A stretch of DNA of 64,000 nt from Martinezella lusitana. Lineage in GTDB: Bacteria; Pseudomonadota; Alphaproteobacteria; Rhizobiales; Rhizobiaceae. The position numbers and the translations under genes were made by a program. The notes beneath the pieces are model-generated. The model saw only the letters and a program-made list of their open reading frames with translations. It did not search any database and was not told the DNA's origin. The DNA lies in NCBI RefSeq assembly GCF_016901135.1, contig NZ_JAFEVL010000042.1:186001-250000 (forward strand), read 5' to 3'. This document shows, in pieces, positions 27,564 through 35,721 of this stretch (its first letter is position 1; each line of letters opens with the position of its first letter).

Positions 27564-28319
27564 ATGCAAATCGGTCTGATCGGCGCCGGCAAAATCGGCG
27601 CCTGCCTCGCACGAAAGTTCAAGGATGCGGGGCATACCGTGCGGATCGCAAACTCCCGCGGCCCCGAGACCCTCGCCGATTTGGCGAAAGAGGTCGGCGC
27701 GACGGCAGTGCCGGTCGTCGATATCGCCCGACAGTCGGACATCCTGGTCATATCGGTGCCAATGAAGGCTATCCAGCAATCTCCGGCCAATCTGTTCGAT
27801 GGCGCGCGCAACGACCTCATCGTGGTCGACACTGGCAACTACGCTTCCTTTCGTGACGGGCGCATCGAAGCGTTGGAAAATGGTATGCTCGAGACGAAGT
27901 GGGTCGCCGAGCAGCTGGGACGACCCGTCGTCAAGGCGTTCAACAGCATCTCGATTGGCAGCCTCCGAAAGCAGGGGCACCCCAAAGGCTCGCCGGAGCG
28001 CATCGCCTTGCCGGTCGCAGCCGATGATCAGCGGGCCAAGGACGTGGTAATCGGCCTCATCGAGGAGATCGGTTTTGACGGGATCGATGCCGGCGGTCTT
28101 GACACATCCTGGCGCCAGCAGTTGGGAGGCGCACTCTATTGCACTGATCTTGGCGCCTCTCGGCTGAAAGAGGTCATGCAGGGCCTGACCGAGGACGACT
28201 ACGCCAAGCTCGGCGAGCGCCGCGACATAGCGTTGAAGGCAGTGATGGATTGGAGCAATGGTCTTATCACAGGAGACCTAGCACGGCTGATGCGCTCGCT
28301 CGCCGGCCTGCCGGACTAG
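27564..28319 (+). CDS. NADPH-dependent F420 reductase-like / NAD(P)-binding oxidoreductase
   Basis: This 251-residue Rossmann protein starts MQIGLIGAGKIGACLARKF, a GxGxxG dinucleotide site at residues 7-12, followed by ANSRGPETL, whose Ser-Arg would favour NADP. The central VVKAFNSISIGSL segment (about 126-138) matches the FNO/DUF2520-like branch that contains NADP-dependent reductases. A rhizobium is not known to depend on F420, so the substrate is probably another carbonyl compound. ATG 27564 follows GGAGAA. It lies 60 bases after the SnoaL-like gene. Confidence 0.8.
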   Translation: MQIGLIGAGKIGACLARKFKDAGHTVRIANSRGPETLADLAKEVGATAVPVVDIARQSDILVISVPMKAIQQSPANLFDGARNDLIVVDTGNYASFRDGRIEALENGMLETKWVAEQLGRPVVKAFNSISIGSLRKQGHPKGSPERIALPVAADDQRAKDVVIGLIEEIGFDGIDAGGLDTSWRQQLGGALYCTDLGASRLKEVMQGLTEDDYAKLGERRDIALKAVMDWSNGLITGDLARLMRSLAGLPD

Positions 28320-28365
28320 TTCCGGAAGTCCGGCGATCCAAACGACTTCAAGGCAGGAGAAAGCC

Positions 28366-28545
28366 ATGATGATCGTGGTTGTGACGGGTGCAAGCCGAGG
28401 GGCGGGAAAGGGAATAGCCATCGCCTTGGGAGCGGCAGGGCCTACGGTCCATGTGACCGGTCGGAGCGCCGCGGACGGCGACCGCCTTTTGGCGGCACCG
28501 TGTTCAAAACCGCCGCCCTGGGTAGCCCTGCAGCCCAAGCTCACT
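28366..28545 (+). pseudogene. Truncated, frameshifted SDR-family oxidoreductase
   Basis: The N-terminal 44 codons read MMIVVVTGASRGAGKGIA and onward to VHVTGRSAADGDRLL, a clear short-chain dehydrogenase start with the TGxxxGxG cofactor loop. At about 28494 the frame is lost; the next frame continues GGTVFKTAALGSPAAQ, the expected SDR continuation. Coding similarity ends at the converging cupin gene, so the catalytic domain (Ser-Tyr-Lys) is absent. GGAG precedes the ATG, so a short peptide could still be made. Confidence 0.7.
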
Positions 28546-28548
28546 GCC

Positions 28549-28902
28549 TCAATCCTTCTGCACCCAAAGCTTCCGGGTGGTCTCGATCACGCGCCAGATG
28601 CCCTTGAACCCTGGCTTCATCACGAAACTGTCGCCCGCTTGCACACGGCGCGGCGGCGGGCCCTCCTCGATCAATTCCGATACGCCAGAAAGAATCGAGC
28701 AGAATTCCCAGCTGTCACCCTTGATGGACCAATAGGCGCCGGGCGTGACCTCCCAGATGCCGCTCGTCACAGTGCCGTCGGCGGACGTTTCAATGTCCCA
28801 TGTCGTGAATTTCGGTTCACCCTCGATAAGCCTGTCAGCAAGGGGAACGCCATGGCGAGGTGCCGGCAGATTCTCGAAGTCAAAGAAGGTCAGTCCACTC
28901 AT
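28549..28902 (-). CDS. Cupin domain protein (DUF861/EutQ-like)
   Basis: This is a 117-residue single-domain cupin of the (S)-ureidoglycine aminohydrolase-like DUF861 family. The block GIWEVTPGAYWSIKGDSWEFCSILSGVSELIEEG contains the first cupin motif, and AGDSFVMKPGFKGIWRVIETTRKLWV contains the second. Several metal-ligand His of classical cupins are replaced (Trp and Ser), as is common in this subgroup. The stop lies next to the SDR relic on the other strand. It precedes the FAD oxidase on the minus strand by 31 bases in the map and follows it in transcription, so the two probably share an operon. Confidence 0.8.
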   Translation of the reverse strand: MSGLTFFDFENLPAPRHGVPLADRLIEGEPKFTTWDIETSADGTVTSGIWEVTPGAYWSIKGDSWEFCSILSGVSELIEEGPPPRRVQAGDSFVMKPGFKGIWRVIETTRKLWVQKD

Positions 28903-28933
28903 GCGATGCCCTTTCTAGCTTGGTCGCAAATAA

Positions 28934-30040
28934 TCATTCCGATGTCGGCCAACCGCCGGCCGCCCACAGTTTCAGGTCCGCTGGACTGAGGGTGCCCTGG
29001 ACACAGGCAATCAGCTTCTCGCCCATCAAAGGGCCGAACTTGAACATCTGGCCGTCGCAATTGGTAATCACCAGGGTTCTGCCGACCATGTCGGTGTGAA
29101 ACGCCTTGCTGCTGTCCTTCACATAATAGCCAACGGCCATCCGGCGCGGTCTGTACAGATCTGCTTGCCGCAGGAACGGCAGAAAAGGCGCGATAACCTG
29201 GTATCCCTCATCGGGATCTGCGCCAAAGCCAAAGGCCGGACTTCCCGCCTTGCGATGGGCTCCGGATCCAAACTTCAAGCCTGTATCGCGAACCGGCATC
29301 AAAGCGTAATTGTCGCCTATTCCGATATCCGTGAGGCAAGGACCGCTGCGCCATTGATGCATGATGTCGTCCGGGACATCGACGTAGCAGACAGCCTGAC
29401 GGTACGTCGGCCGCGCGTATTCGGGCAGCAAGTCACCGAGCCAGGCGCCCGCGGCAACAAGAACCGTGTCGGCTTGCAGATCGGTACCGTCTTCAAGGGA
29501 GACCAGGGCACGGTGCATATCAACATGAACGACGCGGGTATTGGCGCGCACGTCTGCACCAGCGTTGCGGACCCAGCCGGCCAGCGCGCTGACAATGCGG
29601 TCGGCCAAGAGAACGCCACCGTCCTTGTTCAGAAGGCCCCATGTTCCTTCAGGGACGGTCAGATGTGGCGCAAGCCGCTCGATCTCCACGCTGTTCAGGC
29701 GCTCGTGAGAAATTCTGAGGTCTTGGAAGGTCTTGAGCGTGTCCGCAACATAGTCGGTTGGAGCATGCGATAGGCCGAGGGCACCGGTGCGCTCGAACAG
29801 GCAGATCCCCAGATCATCCCAAAGACGCTGCCACGCAGCGAAGGCATGGCGCACCATCGTGGTGTAACCTGCCGCCTTTCCATACTGGTAGCGGATCAAT
29901 CGATGTTGATCATGGGACGCCGACTGTGGATTAGGGACAGCGCCCTGCTCCAACAGGCTAACCCTGAAGCCGGCTTTTAGCGCGACCCGAGCAGCTGACA
30001 GCCCCACCACACCCGCGCCAATGATGATGACATGCTTCAA
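28934..30040 (-). CDS. FAD-dependent amine/amino-acid oxidase (DAO family)
   Basis: This 368-residue flavoprotein belongs to the D-amino-acid oxidase/sarcosine oxidase family. The N-terminal MKHVIIIGAGVVGLSAARVALKAG is the FAD Rossmann motif (GxGxxG at 8-13), and EQGAVPNPQSASHDQHRLIRY matches the N-methyl-tryptophan/sarcosine oxidase loop, in which His and Arg shape the site. The C-terminal NCDGQMFKFGPLMGEKL matches the flavin-contact segment FxxxPxxG. It would oxidise a secondary amine or amino acid. It heads the last part of the minus-strand cluster that also encodes amino-acid transport and an aminotransferase, so all probably serve one substrate. Confidence 0.85.
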   Translation of the reverse strand: MKHVIIIGAGVVGLSAARVALKAGFRVSLLEQGAVPNPQSASHDQHRLIRYQYGKAAGYTTMVRHAFAAWQRLWDDLGICLFERTGALGLSHAPTDYVADTLKTFQDLRISHERLNSVEIERLAPHLTVPEGTWGLLNKDGGVLLADRIVSALAGWVRNAGADVRANTRVVHVDMHRALVSLEDGTDLQADTVLVAAGAWLGDLLPEYARPTYRQAVCYVDVPDDIMHQWRSGPCLTDIGIGDNYALMPVRDTGLKFGSGAHRKAGSPAFGFGADPDEGYQVIAPFLPFLRQADLYRPRRMAVGYYVKDSSKAFHTDMVGRTLVITNCDGQMFKFGPLMGEKLIACVQGTLSPADLKLWAAGGWPTSE

Positions 30041-30094
30041 CGTCTTACCTTTCGTTCTTGTGTCAGCTGACCCTCTGCAGATTGCCGCCGGCCG

Positions 30095-30802
30095 CTATCG
30101 CCGCGAGCGTGCCAATCGCGGGCCTTCGAAATGGGACAGCCGGGTCTCCAGCCACCCGATGGCAGACAGGGCCACGAGGTTGATCGCCAGATAGATTACG
30201 GACGCCAAGACAAAGATCTCGATGATGGCGAAGGTTTCGCTCATCAGTCGCTTGGCATAACCGGTTATTTCCAAAACCGTGATGGTCGAGGCAAGGCTCG
30301 ATTCCTTGATGATCATCGCGACCTCGTTGGCATAGGCGGGCAACGCCTGACGCAGGGCGAGTGGGAAATGGACCTTGTGAAGCGTCACCCAGGGCGACAT
30401 ACCGCTCGCCTTGGCCGCCTCAAGCAAACCAATCGGGACCGACATAAAAGCGCCTCTGAATATCTCGCTGGTATAGGCGGTTGTATTGAGGATGACGGCG
30501 AAGATGGCGCATCGCAGACTATCGCCGACTAACCACCACAGCACCGGGTTGTGCCGGACGAAGGCTAGCTGTCCGACCCCGTAGTAAAGAATGAAAATTT
30601 GCACCAGGAGCGGCGTGCCGCGGAAGACCGCGCTGAACCCGTTGCAGATCGCCACCAAAGACTTTCGCCGCGACAGGCGAGCAAGCGCAAAAGCTAAACC
30701 CATCGGCAACCCGACGCCCACGCCGAACGCGGAGATCACCAGCGTGTTCCACGCACCCTTCAAAAGGACAGGCAATGCTGCCTGAATGAGATCGAAGTCC
30801 AT
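30095..30802 (-). CDS. Polar amino-acid ABC transporter permease (HisM-like)
   Basis: This is a 235-residue inner-membrane permease of the His/Glu/Gln/Arg/opine family. About five spans are visible, with the cytoplasmic EAA loop EAAKASGMSPWVTLHKVHFPLALRQALPAYANE, which contacts the ATPase. The start is ATG 30802, two bases from the stop of the next permease gene, so they are coupled. No ATP-binding gene is present in this cluster. The ATPase must be borrowed or encoded elsewhere. Confidence 0.9.
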   Translation of the reverse strand: MDFDLIQAALPVLLKGAWNTLVISAFGVGVGLPMGLAFALARLSRRKSLVAICNGFSAVFRGTPLLVQIFILYYGVGQLAFVRHNPVLWWLVGDSLRCAIFAVILNTTAYTSEIFRGAFMSVPIGLLEAAKASGMSPWVTLHKVHFPLALRQALPAYANEVAMIIKESSLASTITVLEITGYAKRLMSETFAIIEIFVLASVIYLAINLVALSAIGWLETRLSHFEGPRLARSRR

Positions 30803-30804
30803 GC

Positions 30805-31518
30805 TTAGGTCCTCCTGAAGCCGCGATTGAGGCGCGCTTCGACACGCGTGAAGAACATTTGGCTGAAGCCGGTTATGGCCAAGAAGACGAGACCAGCAAT
30901 CACGTAGAAGAGGAGTGGGCTGCGTGTGGTCCCCGCGGCAATCGCCGATAGTCGCATGAGCTCTTCCAATCCCACCACCGAAATGAGCGACGTATCTTTG
31001 ATGGTCGACTGCCAGACATTGTTTAATCCTGGCAACGCGTAGCGCAGCATGAGCGGCCCGATGATCTTGAGGTAGACGATCCGACGCGGCAATGACAACG
31101 AGAGAGCGGCCTCGATAATTCCGACCGGGATGGCACGAAGCGCCCCGCGCAAAACCTCAGTCGAATAGGCACATGAGATGATGCCGATTGAGATGACGCC
31201 CATGATGAAGCCGTAGCTGTCGCGCGCCGCTTGCTTATAGCCGAAGACATCGGCAACGGTATCCACCGCCTGGACGGAACCGAAAAACAACAAGTAAATC
31301 ACCAGGAGGCCGGGTACGCTACGGATCAGAGTGGTGTAGCTGTAAACCAATTGCGAGATCAGCCAAGGACCGCGCCAGCGAGCGAGAGCGAAGGGGATTG
31401 CAAAAAGCAGTCCTAGCAGCATTCCCAAAAGGCCAACGACGATGGTGACGCCACTGCCTCTGAGGATTGCCGTGGCCCAACCCTGCTCCACCATGAGATG
31501 CCAAAATGTCTGTATCAT
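30805..31518 (-). CDS. Polar amino-acid ABC transporter permease (HisQ-like)
   Basis: This 237-residue permease is the partner of the gene at 30095-30802. The EAA loop is EAALSLSLPRRIVYLKIIGPLMLRYALPGLNN. The segment RGPWLISQLVYSYTTLIRSVPGLLVIYLLFFG is typical of the His/opine permease family. It lies 58 bases downstream (in transcription) of the binding-protein gene. It would form the heterodimeric membrane channel for the amino-acid or opine-type substrate. Confidence 0.9.
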   Translation of the reverse strand: MIQTFWHLMVEQGWATAILRGSGVTIVVGLLGMLLGLLFAIPFALARWRGPWLISQLVYSYTTLIRSVPGLLVIYLLFFGSVQAVDTVADVFGYKQAARDSYGFIMGVISIGIISCAYSTEVLRGALRAIPVGIIEAALSLSLPRRIVYLKIIGPLMLRYALPGLNNVWQSTIKDTSLISVVGLEELMRLSAIAAGTTRSPLLFYVIAGLVFLAITGFSQMFFTRVEARLNRGFRRT

Positions 31519-31576
31519 CCGTCACCAGTAAACGTGCCGTCACTGCACGCAGTGACGACATCGACATTTGCATCGC

Positions 31577-32389
31577 TTACAGCTTGCAGGAAAGCGTGTA
31601 ATCGTCGCTAAACCATGTCTGGCTGACCTTCGTCATCGTACCGTCTTTAATGAGAGCACAAATCGCCTTGTCGAGCTTTGCCTTGAGCTCCGTATTGCCC
31701 TTGCGCAGTCCGACGCCCATCCCCTGCCCGAGCGTTGTCGGATCATCGCTGGATCTGACTTTGATCTCCACACGGGTAAAATTCGCACCATCTGAGGTCT
31801 TCAGGAAGTCAGCCCATGTCGGCGCATCCCCGAAGGCGGCGTCCAGTCGGCCGGCGGCGAAATCGGCCGTCAACTGGGTGGTGGAATCATAGGTCTTGAG
31901 GTCGGCGGTCGGAATGTTCTTGGCGATATAGCGCGCATAGGTCGTGCCGTTGACGACACCAATCGATTTACCGTCCAGGGCCTTCAGGACTTCGGCGAGC
32001 GAAGTCATGGACGCAATGGGCGATCCCTTGGCGACGGCGAAATACTGCGGTGCCGAACCATAGGGGATGGAGTAGTCAATCTTCTTCTTGCGCTCGTCCG
32101 TAATGCCGAGACCCGATATGATAACGTCGAAGCGGTTCGTATCGATCGACGGTATCAAAGTGCTGAAGGACTGGACGACGAACTTGCATTTGACCTTCAT
32201 TTCCTTGCAAATCGCGTTGGCAACATCAGCGTCATAGCCTGTGACATTGCCGTTTGCATCCGCCATGCTGAATTGTGGCGCGTCGCCTTCGGTTCCAACG
32301 GTGAGAGTTCCGTCATCGGCTCTGGCCGACATAGAAAGCGATGAAAACAGTAGTCCGCCCATGATCAGGGCCAGCGATATTTTTTTCAT
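31577..32389 (-). CDS. Amino-acid ABC transporter, periplasmic binding protein
   Basis: This 270-residue family 3 solute-binding protein has a signal peptide ending SMSARA-DDG near residue 24. TLTVGTEGDAPQFSMADANGNVTGYDADVANAI is the classical N-lobe start, and SFSTLIPSIDTNRFDVIISGLGITDERKKKIDYSIPY contains the substrate-contact loop. It would deliver a polar amino acid, opine or related amine to the two permeases. The context (FAD amine oxidase and aminotransferase) suggests that the solute is then deaminated. Confidence 0.9.
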   Translation of the reverse strand: MKKISLALIMGGLLFSSLSMSARADDGTLTVGTEGDAPQFSMADANGNVTGYDADVANAICKEMKVKCKFVVQSFSTLIPSIDTNRFDVIISGLGITDERKKKIDYSIPYGSAPQYFAVAKGSPIASMTSLAEVLKALDGKSIGVVNGTTYARYIAKNIPTADLKTYDSTTQLTADFAAGRLDAAFGDAPTWADFLKTSDGANFTRVEIKVRSSDDPTTLGQGMGVGLRKGNTELKAKLDKAICALIKDGTMTKVSQTWFSDDYTLSCKL

Positions 32390-32482
32390 ATTTCATTCCC
32401 CTTTTTATTTGTTAGGTAAGCGTATTCTCTCAGTCATGCACGCATTGAAGCCTCAAGAAATCTCCTTGCTTAATCGCTCCGA

Positions 32483-33883
32483 TCACAGGGCGGCGCCCTC
32501 GACGGTGAGTTCGTCCATTACCTGATGCACAGCGGCGGCCGCGATTGCGACCATCTCGTCGATCTCACCCTCGGTCATAACGAGTGGTGGAGCAAAGCCG
32601 AGAATATCGCCATGCGGCATGGCGCGAGCGATCAGCTGGCGGTCGCGTGCGGCCTTTGAGATCCGTGCCCCAACCTTCCGGTCGGGATCGAAGCGCGTTT
32701 TCGACTCCCTGTCGGCGACGAATTCGACGGCGGCCATCATGCCGACACCGCGGACTTCGCCGACGATCGGAAGCTGACTGAATTCCTGTTTCAGGCGCGA
32801 TAGAAGATAGGCACCTCGGATGGCGGACTTAGCCGCAAGTTGCTCGTTCTCGACAATATCGAGGACCGCATTGGCAGCCGCCGCGCCGATCGGATGGCCG
32901 GAATAGGTGTAGCCGTGGGAAAAGCTGCCGACTTTTTCGGTGCCAGCCTCCATAACCTCATAGACCCGTTCGCCGACGATACAGGCCGACAGCGGCACAT
33001 AGGCCGACGTCAGGCCCTTTGCGACGGTTACCAGATCGGGTTCGATGCCGTAGAGATGCGACCCAAAGGGAGCGCCTGTACGGCCGAAGCCGCAAATCAC
33101 CTCGTCGGCGATCAGCAAGACGTCATGCTCGCGCAATACAGCCTGAACCTTGTCCCAATAGCCCGCCGGCGGCGCTATTATGCCACCGGTGCCCAGCACC
33201 GGCTCGGCGATGAATGCGCCGACCGTATCCGGGCCTTCGGCCAGAATGAGAGCCTCAAGCTCTTTGGCGCGCCTGGTGGAGAATTCCTCTTCGGTCTCGC
33301 CTTGATGAGCACCCCAATAGTGATGCGGAACGCCGGTACGCAGGATACCGGAGACAGGCAGGTCCATATGGTCGTGGTAGAAGCTCAATCCCGTCATCGA
33401 GCCGGAGATGACTGAGCAGCCATGATAGCCCCGTTCGCGGGCGATGATCTTCTTCTTGCGCGGTTTGCCGAGAAGGTTGTTGTAATACCAGACAAGCTTG
33501 GCCTGGGTTTCGTTGGCATCCGAGCCGGAGAGACCATAGAAGACCTTCGACATGCGCCCAGGAGCCATCCTTATCAGGCGGTCGGACAAAACAGCCAGCT
33601 CCTCGGTCGTGTGGGCAGCATAGGTGTGATAATATGCGAGCTTGTAGGCTTGGCGAGCAATCGCCTCAGCGACTTCCGTCCGGCCATAGCCAACATTCAC
33701 ACAATAGAGGCCAGCGAAACCGTCAATATATTCGCGCCCCGTCGCATCGGTGATGCGCACGCCCTTGCCCGTTTCCATTATCGTCGGGCCACCGGCCTCG
33801 CCTTGGGCGTAGTCTTTCAGGTAGGTGAATGGGTGCAGGACCGAACTGCGATCCATTTGACTGATTTCATCGATCGTAGGCAT
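32483..33883 (-). CDS. Class III (omega) aminotransferase, PLP-dependent
   Basis: This 466-residue aspartate aminotransferase-fold enzyme shows GLSGSDANETQAKLVWYYN (cofactor phosphate loop), GYHGCS, and LLIADEVICGFGRTG with the PLP-binding Asp. The Schiff-base Lys is in LVTVAKGLTSAYVPLSA (about 287). The sequence resembles omega-amino-acid:pyruvate transaminases that use putrescine, beta-alanine or 4-aminobutyrate. ATG 33883 follows AAGGAAAT. It is first in the minus-strand cluster and divergent from the Lrp regulator. It would transfer the amino group of the imported substrate to pyruvate or 2-oxoglutarate. Confidence 0.92.
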   Translation of the reverse strand: MPTIDEISQMDRSSVLHPFTYLKDYAQGEAGGPTIMETGKGVRITDATGREYIDGFAGLYCVNVGYGRTEVAEAIARQAYKLAYYHTYAAHTTEELAVLSDRLIRMAPGRMSKVFYGLSGSDANETQAKLVWYYNNLLGKPRKKKIIARERGYHGCSVISGSMTGLSFYHDHMDLPVSGILRTGVPHHYWGAHQGETEEEFSTRRAKELEALILAEGPDTVGAFIAEPVLGTGGIIAPPAGYWDKVQAVLREHDVLLIADEVICGFGRTGAPFGSHLYGIEPDLVTVAKGLTSAYVPLSACIVGERVYEVMEAGTEKVGSFSHGYTYSGHPIGAAAANAVLDIVENEQLAAKSAIRGAYLLSRLKQEFSQLPIVGEVRGVGMMAAVEFVADRESKTRFDPDRKVGARISKAARDRQLIARAMPHGDILGFAPPLVMTEGEIDEMVAIAAAAVHQVMDELTVEGAAL

Positions 33884-34185
33884 GACGGTATTTCCTTAGG
33901 CGGCAAGATTGCCGAAGCAGACGTATTTCAATTCCGTGAGTTGGCCGAGGCCATGTCCTGAACACTCGCCGCCGAGTCCAGACCCTTCCAACCGCTGAAG
34001 CGAAGCGGTGCGCCAGGACAGTAGAAAATGACATTGGGCGCATCGCTTTTCCGCCTTCCCATTTCTTGCTCTTGATCAAACTTATTCGCGTAGCAAAGCA
34101 CGTTTCCTGCAAGATCGCTGTCGCAACGCAGAATTTCTGCGTATATTTTCACCATGCACAGAAAATCGGCAACAGAGGTCAGGGC
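33884..34185. promoter_or_regulatory. Divergent promoter region, aminotransferase / Lrp
   Basis: This 302-base region separates the divergent aminotransferase and Lrp-type regulator genes and must carry both promoters. Lrp/AsnC regulators usually bind several degenerate sites in such regions. No clear palindrome or gene was identified in it. Confidence 0.45.
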
Positions 34186-34656
34186 ATGGATCGAATAGAC
34201 GCAAAGCTGCTCAACATCATTCAGACAAACAATCGCCTAGCGTCGGAAGAGCTGGGAGAACTCGTCGGCCTTTCGGCGACCGCGGTTCAGAGAAGATTGA
34301 AGAAGCTGCGGGCTGATGGCGTTATCGAAGGAGACGTGGCGATTGTCCGGCCGAAATCAGTCGGACGGCCGGTATCTATGTTCGTACTCGTGACACTGGA
34401 GCGCGAACGAGCCGATATCGTCGATCGTTTTAAGCAGTCGATACGGCAGACGCCGGAGGTGATGAACGGCTATTACGTCACGGGAGATGCCGACTTCCTG
34501 CTGATCGTAACCGCCGAGAGCATGGAAGACTACGAGCAGTTCACCCGGAGATTCTTTTACGAAAACAATGATATCAAGGGGTTCAAGACAATGGTCATCA
34601 TGGATCGTGTCAAAGCCGGCTTCTTCGTTCCAATCGATGCCGAACGATTTAAGTAA
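34186..34656 (+). CDS. Lrp/AsnC family transcriptional regulator
   Basis: This 156-residue regulator starts MDRIDAKLLNIIQTNNRLASEELGELVGLSATAVQRRLKKLRADGVIEG, a standard AsnC winged helix. The RAM ligand-binding domain follows (GYYVTGDADFLLIVTAESMEDYEQF), with the effector-pocket Gly-Asp. ATG 34186 is used because GTCAGGGC lies before it and the HTH begins there; the longer frame has no family similarity. It is divergent from the aminotransferase cluster and probably controls it in response to the substrate amino acid. Confidence 0.92.
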   Translation: MDRIDAKLLNIIQTNNRLASEELGELVGLSATAVQRRLKKLRADGVIEGDVAIVRPKSVGRPVSMFVLVTLERERADIVDRFKQSIRQTPEVMNGYYVTGDADFLLIVTAESMEDYEQFTRRFFYENNDIKGFKTMVIMDRVKAGFFVPIDAERFK

Positions 34657-35126
34657 GCATCGCTCGCCGGTGTCAGAAGAGATGTGAATGAAGCATTTGA
34701 AGACCGGGTGTTGATTTCAACCGCGAACCGACCCTCTTTTCCATTTTGCGCAGACCACGCTGTCGTCGTACAAAACCTCGGTAAGATGGCGTTGTCCGCG
34801 GCTAAAGTGGGTCAAGGAGTTGCGGAAAAGGGGCCAAATCCTCGCGGAATTCAACACCATCCGAACGTTTCGAGCAGATCGCCGGCACTGAACGAACAGG
34901 CGAGGCTGCTGCGAAGATTATCATGTCGCTGGTAGCTTGCGCCCTCCTCTTCTCGGCGGAGCTGTGGATCGTGGTCAGCAGCGTCGTTCCGCCGATGTTC
35001 AGGAAATTCCACCCGATCCCCAGATCGGACAATCAATCGATAGAGGATGAGTTGTGGAAAGTTTGGGTTGACCGCTTTCGATGGCGAGGCGACACTTCAA
35101 TCCGCAGCAAGGCAGGAGGAAGAACG
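34657..35126. other. Intergenic region with no supported gene
   Basis: Several short overlapping frames occur on both strands, but none has a ribosome site plus recognisable protein features. A purine-rich GGAGGAAGAACG at the end serves the next gene. No hairpin with a T tract was seen. Confidence 0.35.
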
Positions 35127-35432
35127 ATGGACGAGCCAGACCGCTGGCGCCACATGGCAAGCGCGCCGAAAGACGGCAGTCGGATCCTCGTCACGATCCG
35201 CCCGTCCGAACAGGGGCCGGCAGGAGTTGACCTCGCCTACTGGTCGAATGGCGATCAGTTCGGTTCAGAAGGCTGGCGCGCCTCTGATTCTTCGCCGGGC
35301 CGCGTCATCCAATATGCCGAGCCGGAGCTGAAGTGCTGGATGCCGATGCCCTCGGCCAATCTCAATCGCACCTCCATGCCCTCACCCTGGGAAGGCGACG
35401 ACGCCCAGCAGCTCGACGGGTCGGGGATTTAA
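35127..35432 (+). CDS. Small hypothetical protein
   Basis: This 101-residue protein has a strong ribosome site (GGAGGA) before ATG 35127. The opening WRHMASAPKDGSRILVTIRPSEQ resembles a short motif (W-x-M-x-SAPKDG) that is common in small phage and rhizobial proteins. ELKCWMPMPSANLN is a Trp/Pro-rich centre. No signal peptide or membrane span is present. Its function is unknown. It stands alone between the Lrp regulator and the SPFH operon; the 289 bases after it hold no supported gene. Confidence 0.6.
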   Translation: MDEPDRWRHMASAPKDGSRILVTIRPSEQGPAGVDLAYWSNGDQFGSEGWRASDSSPGRVIQYAEPELKCWMPMPSANLNRTSMPSPWEGDDAQQLDGSGI

Positions 35433-35721
35433 GAACCCGCGCCGCCGCGTTGCGAAGATCCGATAGCCGGCGGGTGGCATAAGGCCAGCTCTGTCCAGAC
35501 GACGGGCACCGACGGCCAAGCTCGTCGTAGCTAAACTATGTCTGTTTTCCGGGGGCTACGCGGCACAAGTGATGCCGATCAGCCGGCTTTCCTTGATCAA
35601 GGTGAGGCCTTGCAGATAAGCGGGCGATACGTAATAACGTATCCTCACACCCAAATGGTCGCGGCGCTGGCGAGATAGATAGAAACCTTTCTTCAATGCG
35701 GCGTGGAAGAGCGCATATAGT

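Noticed and set aside
27564..28319. True F420-dependent enzyme
   Set aside because: The family name comes from archaeal homologues; F420 use is not expected in rhizobia, so only NAD(P) binding is claimed.
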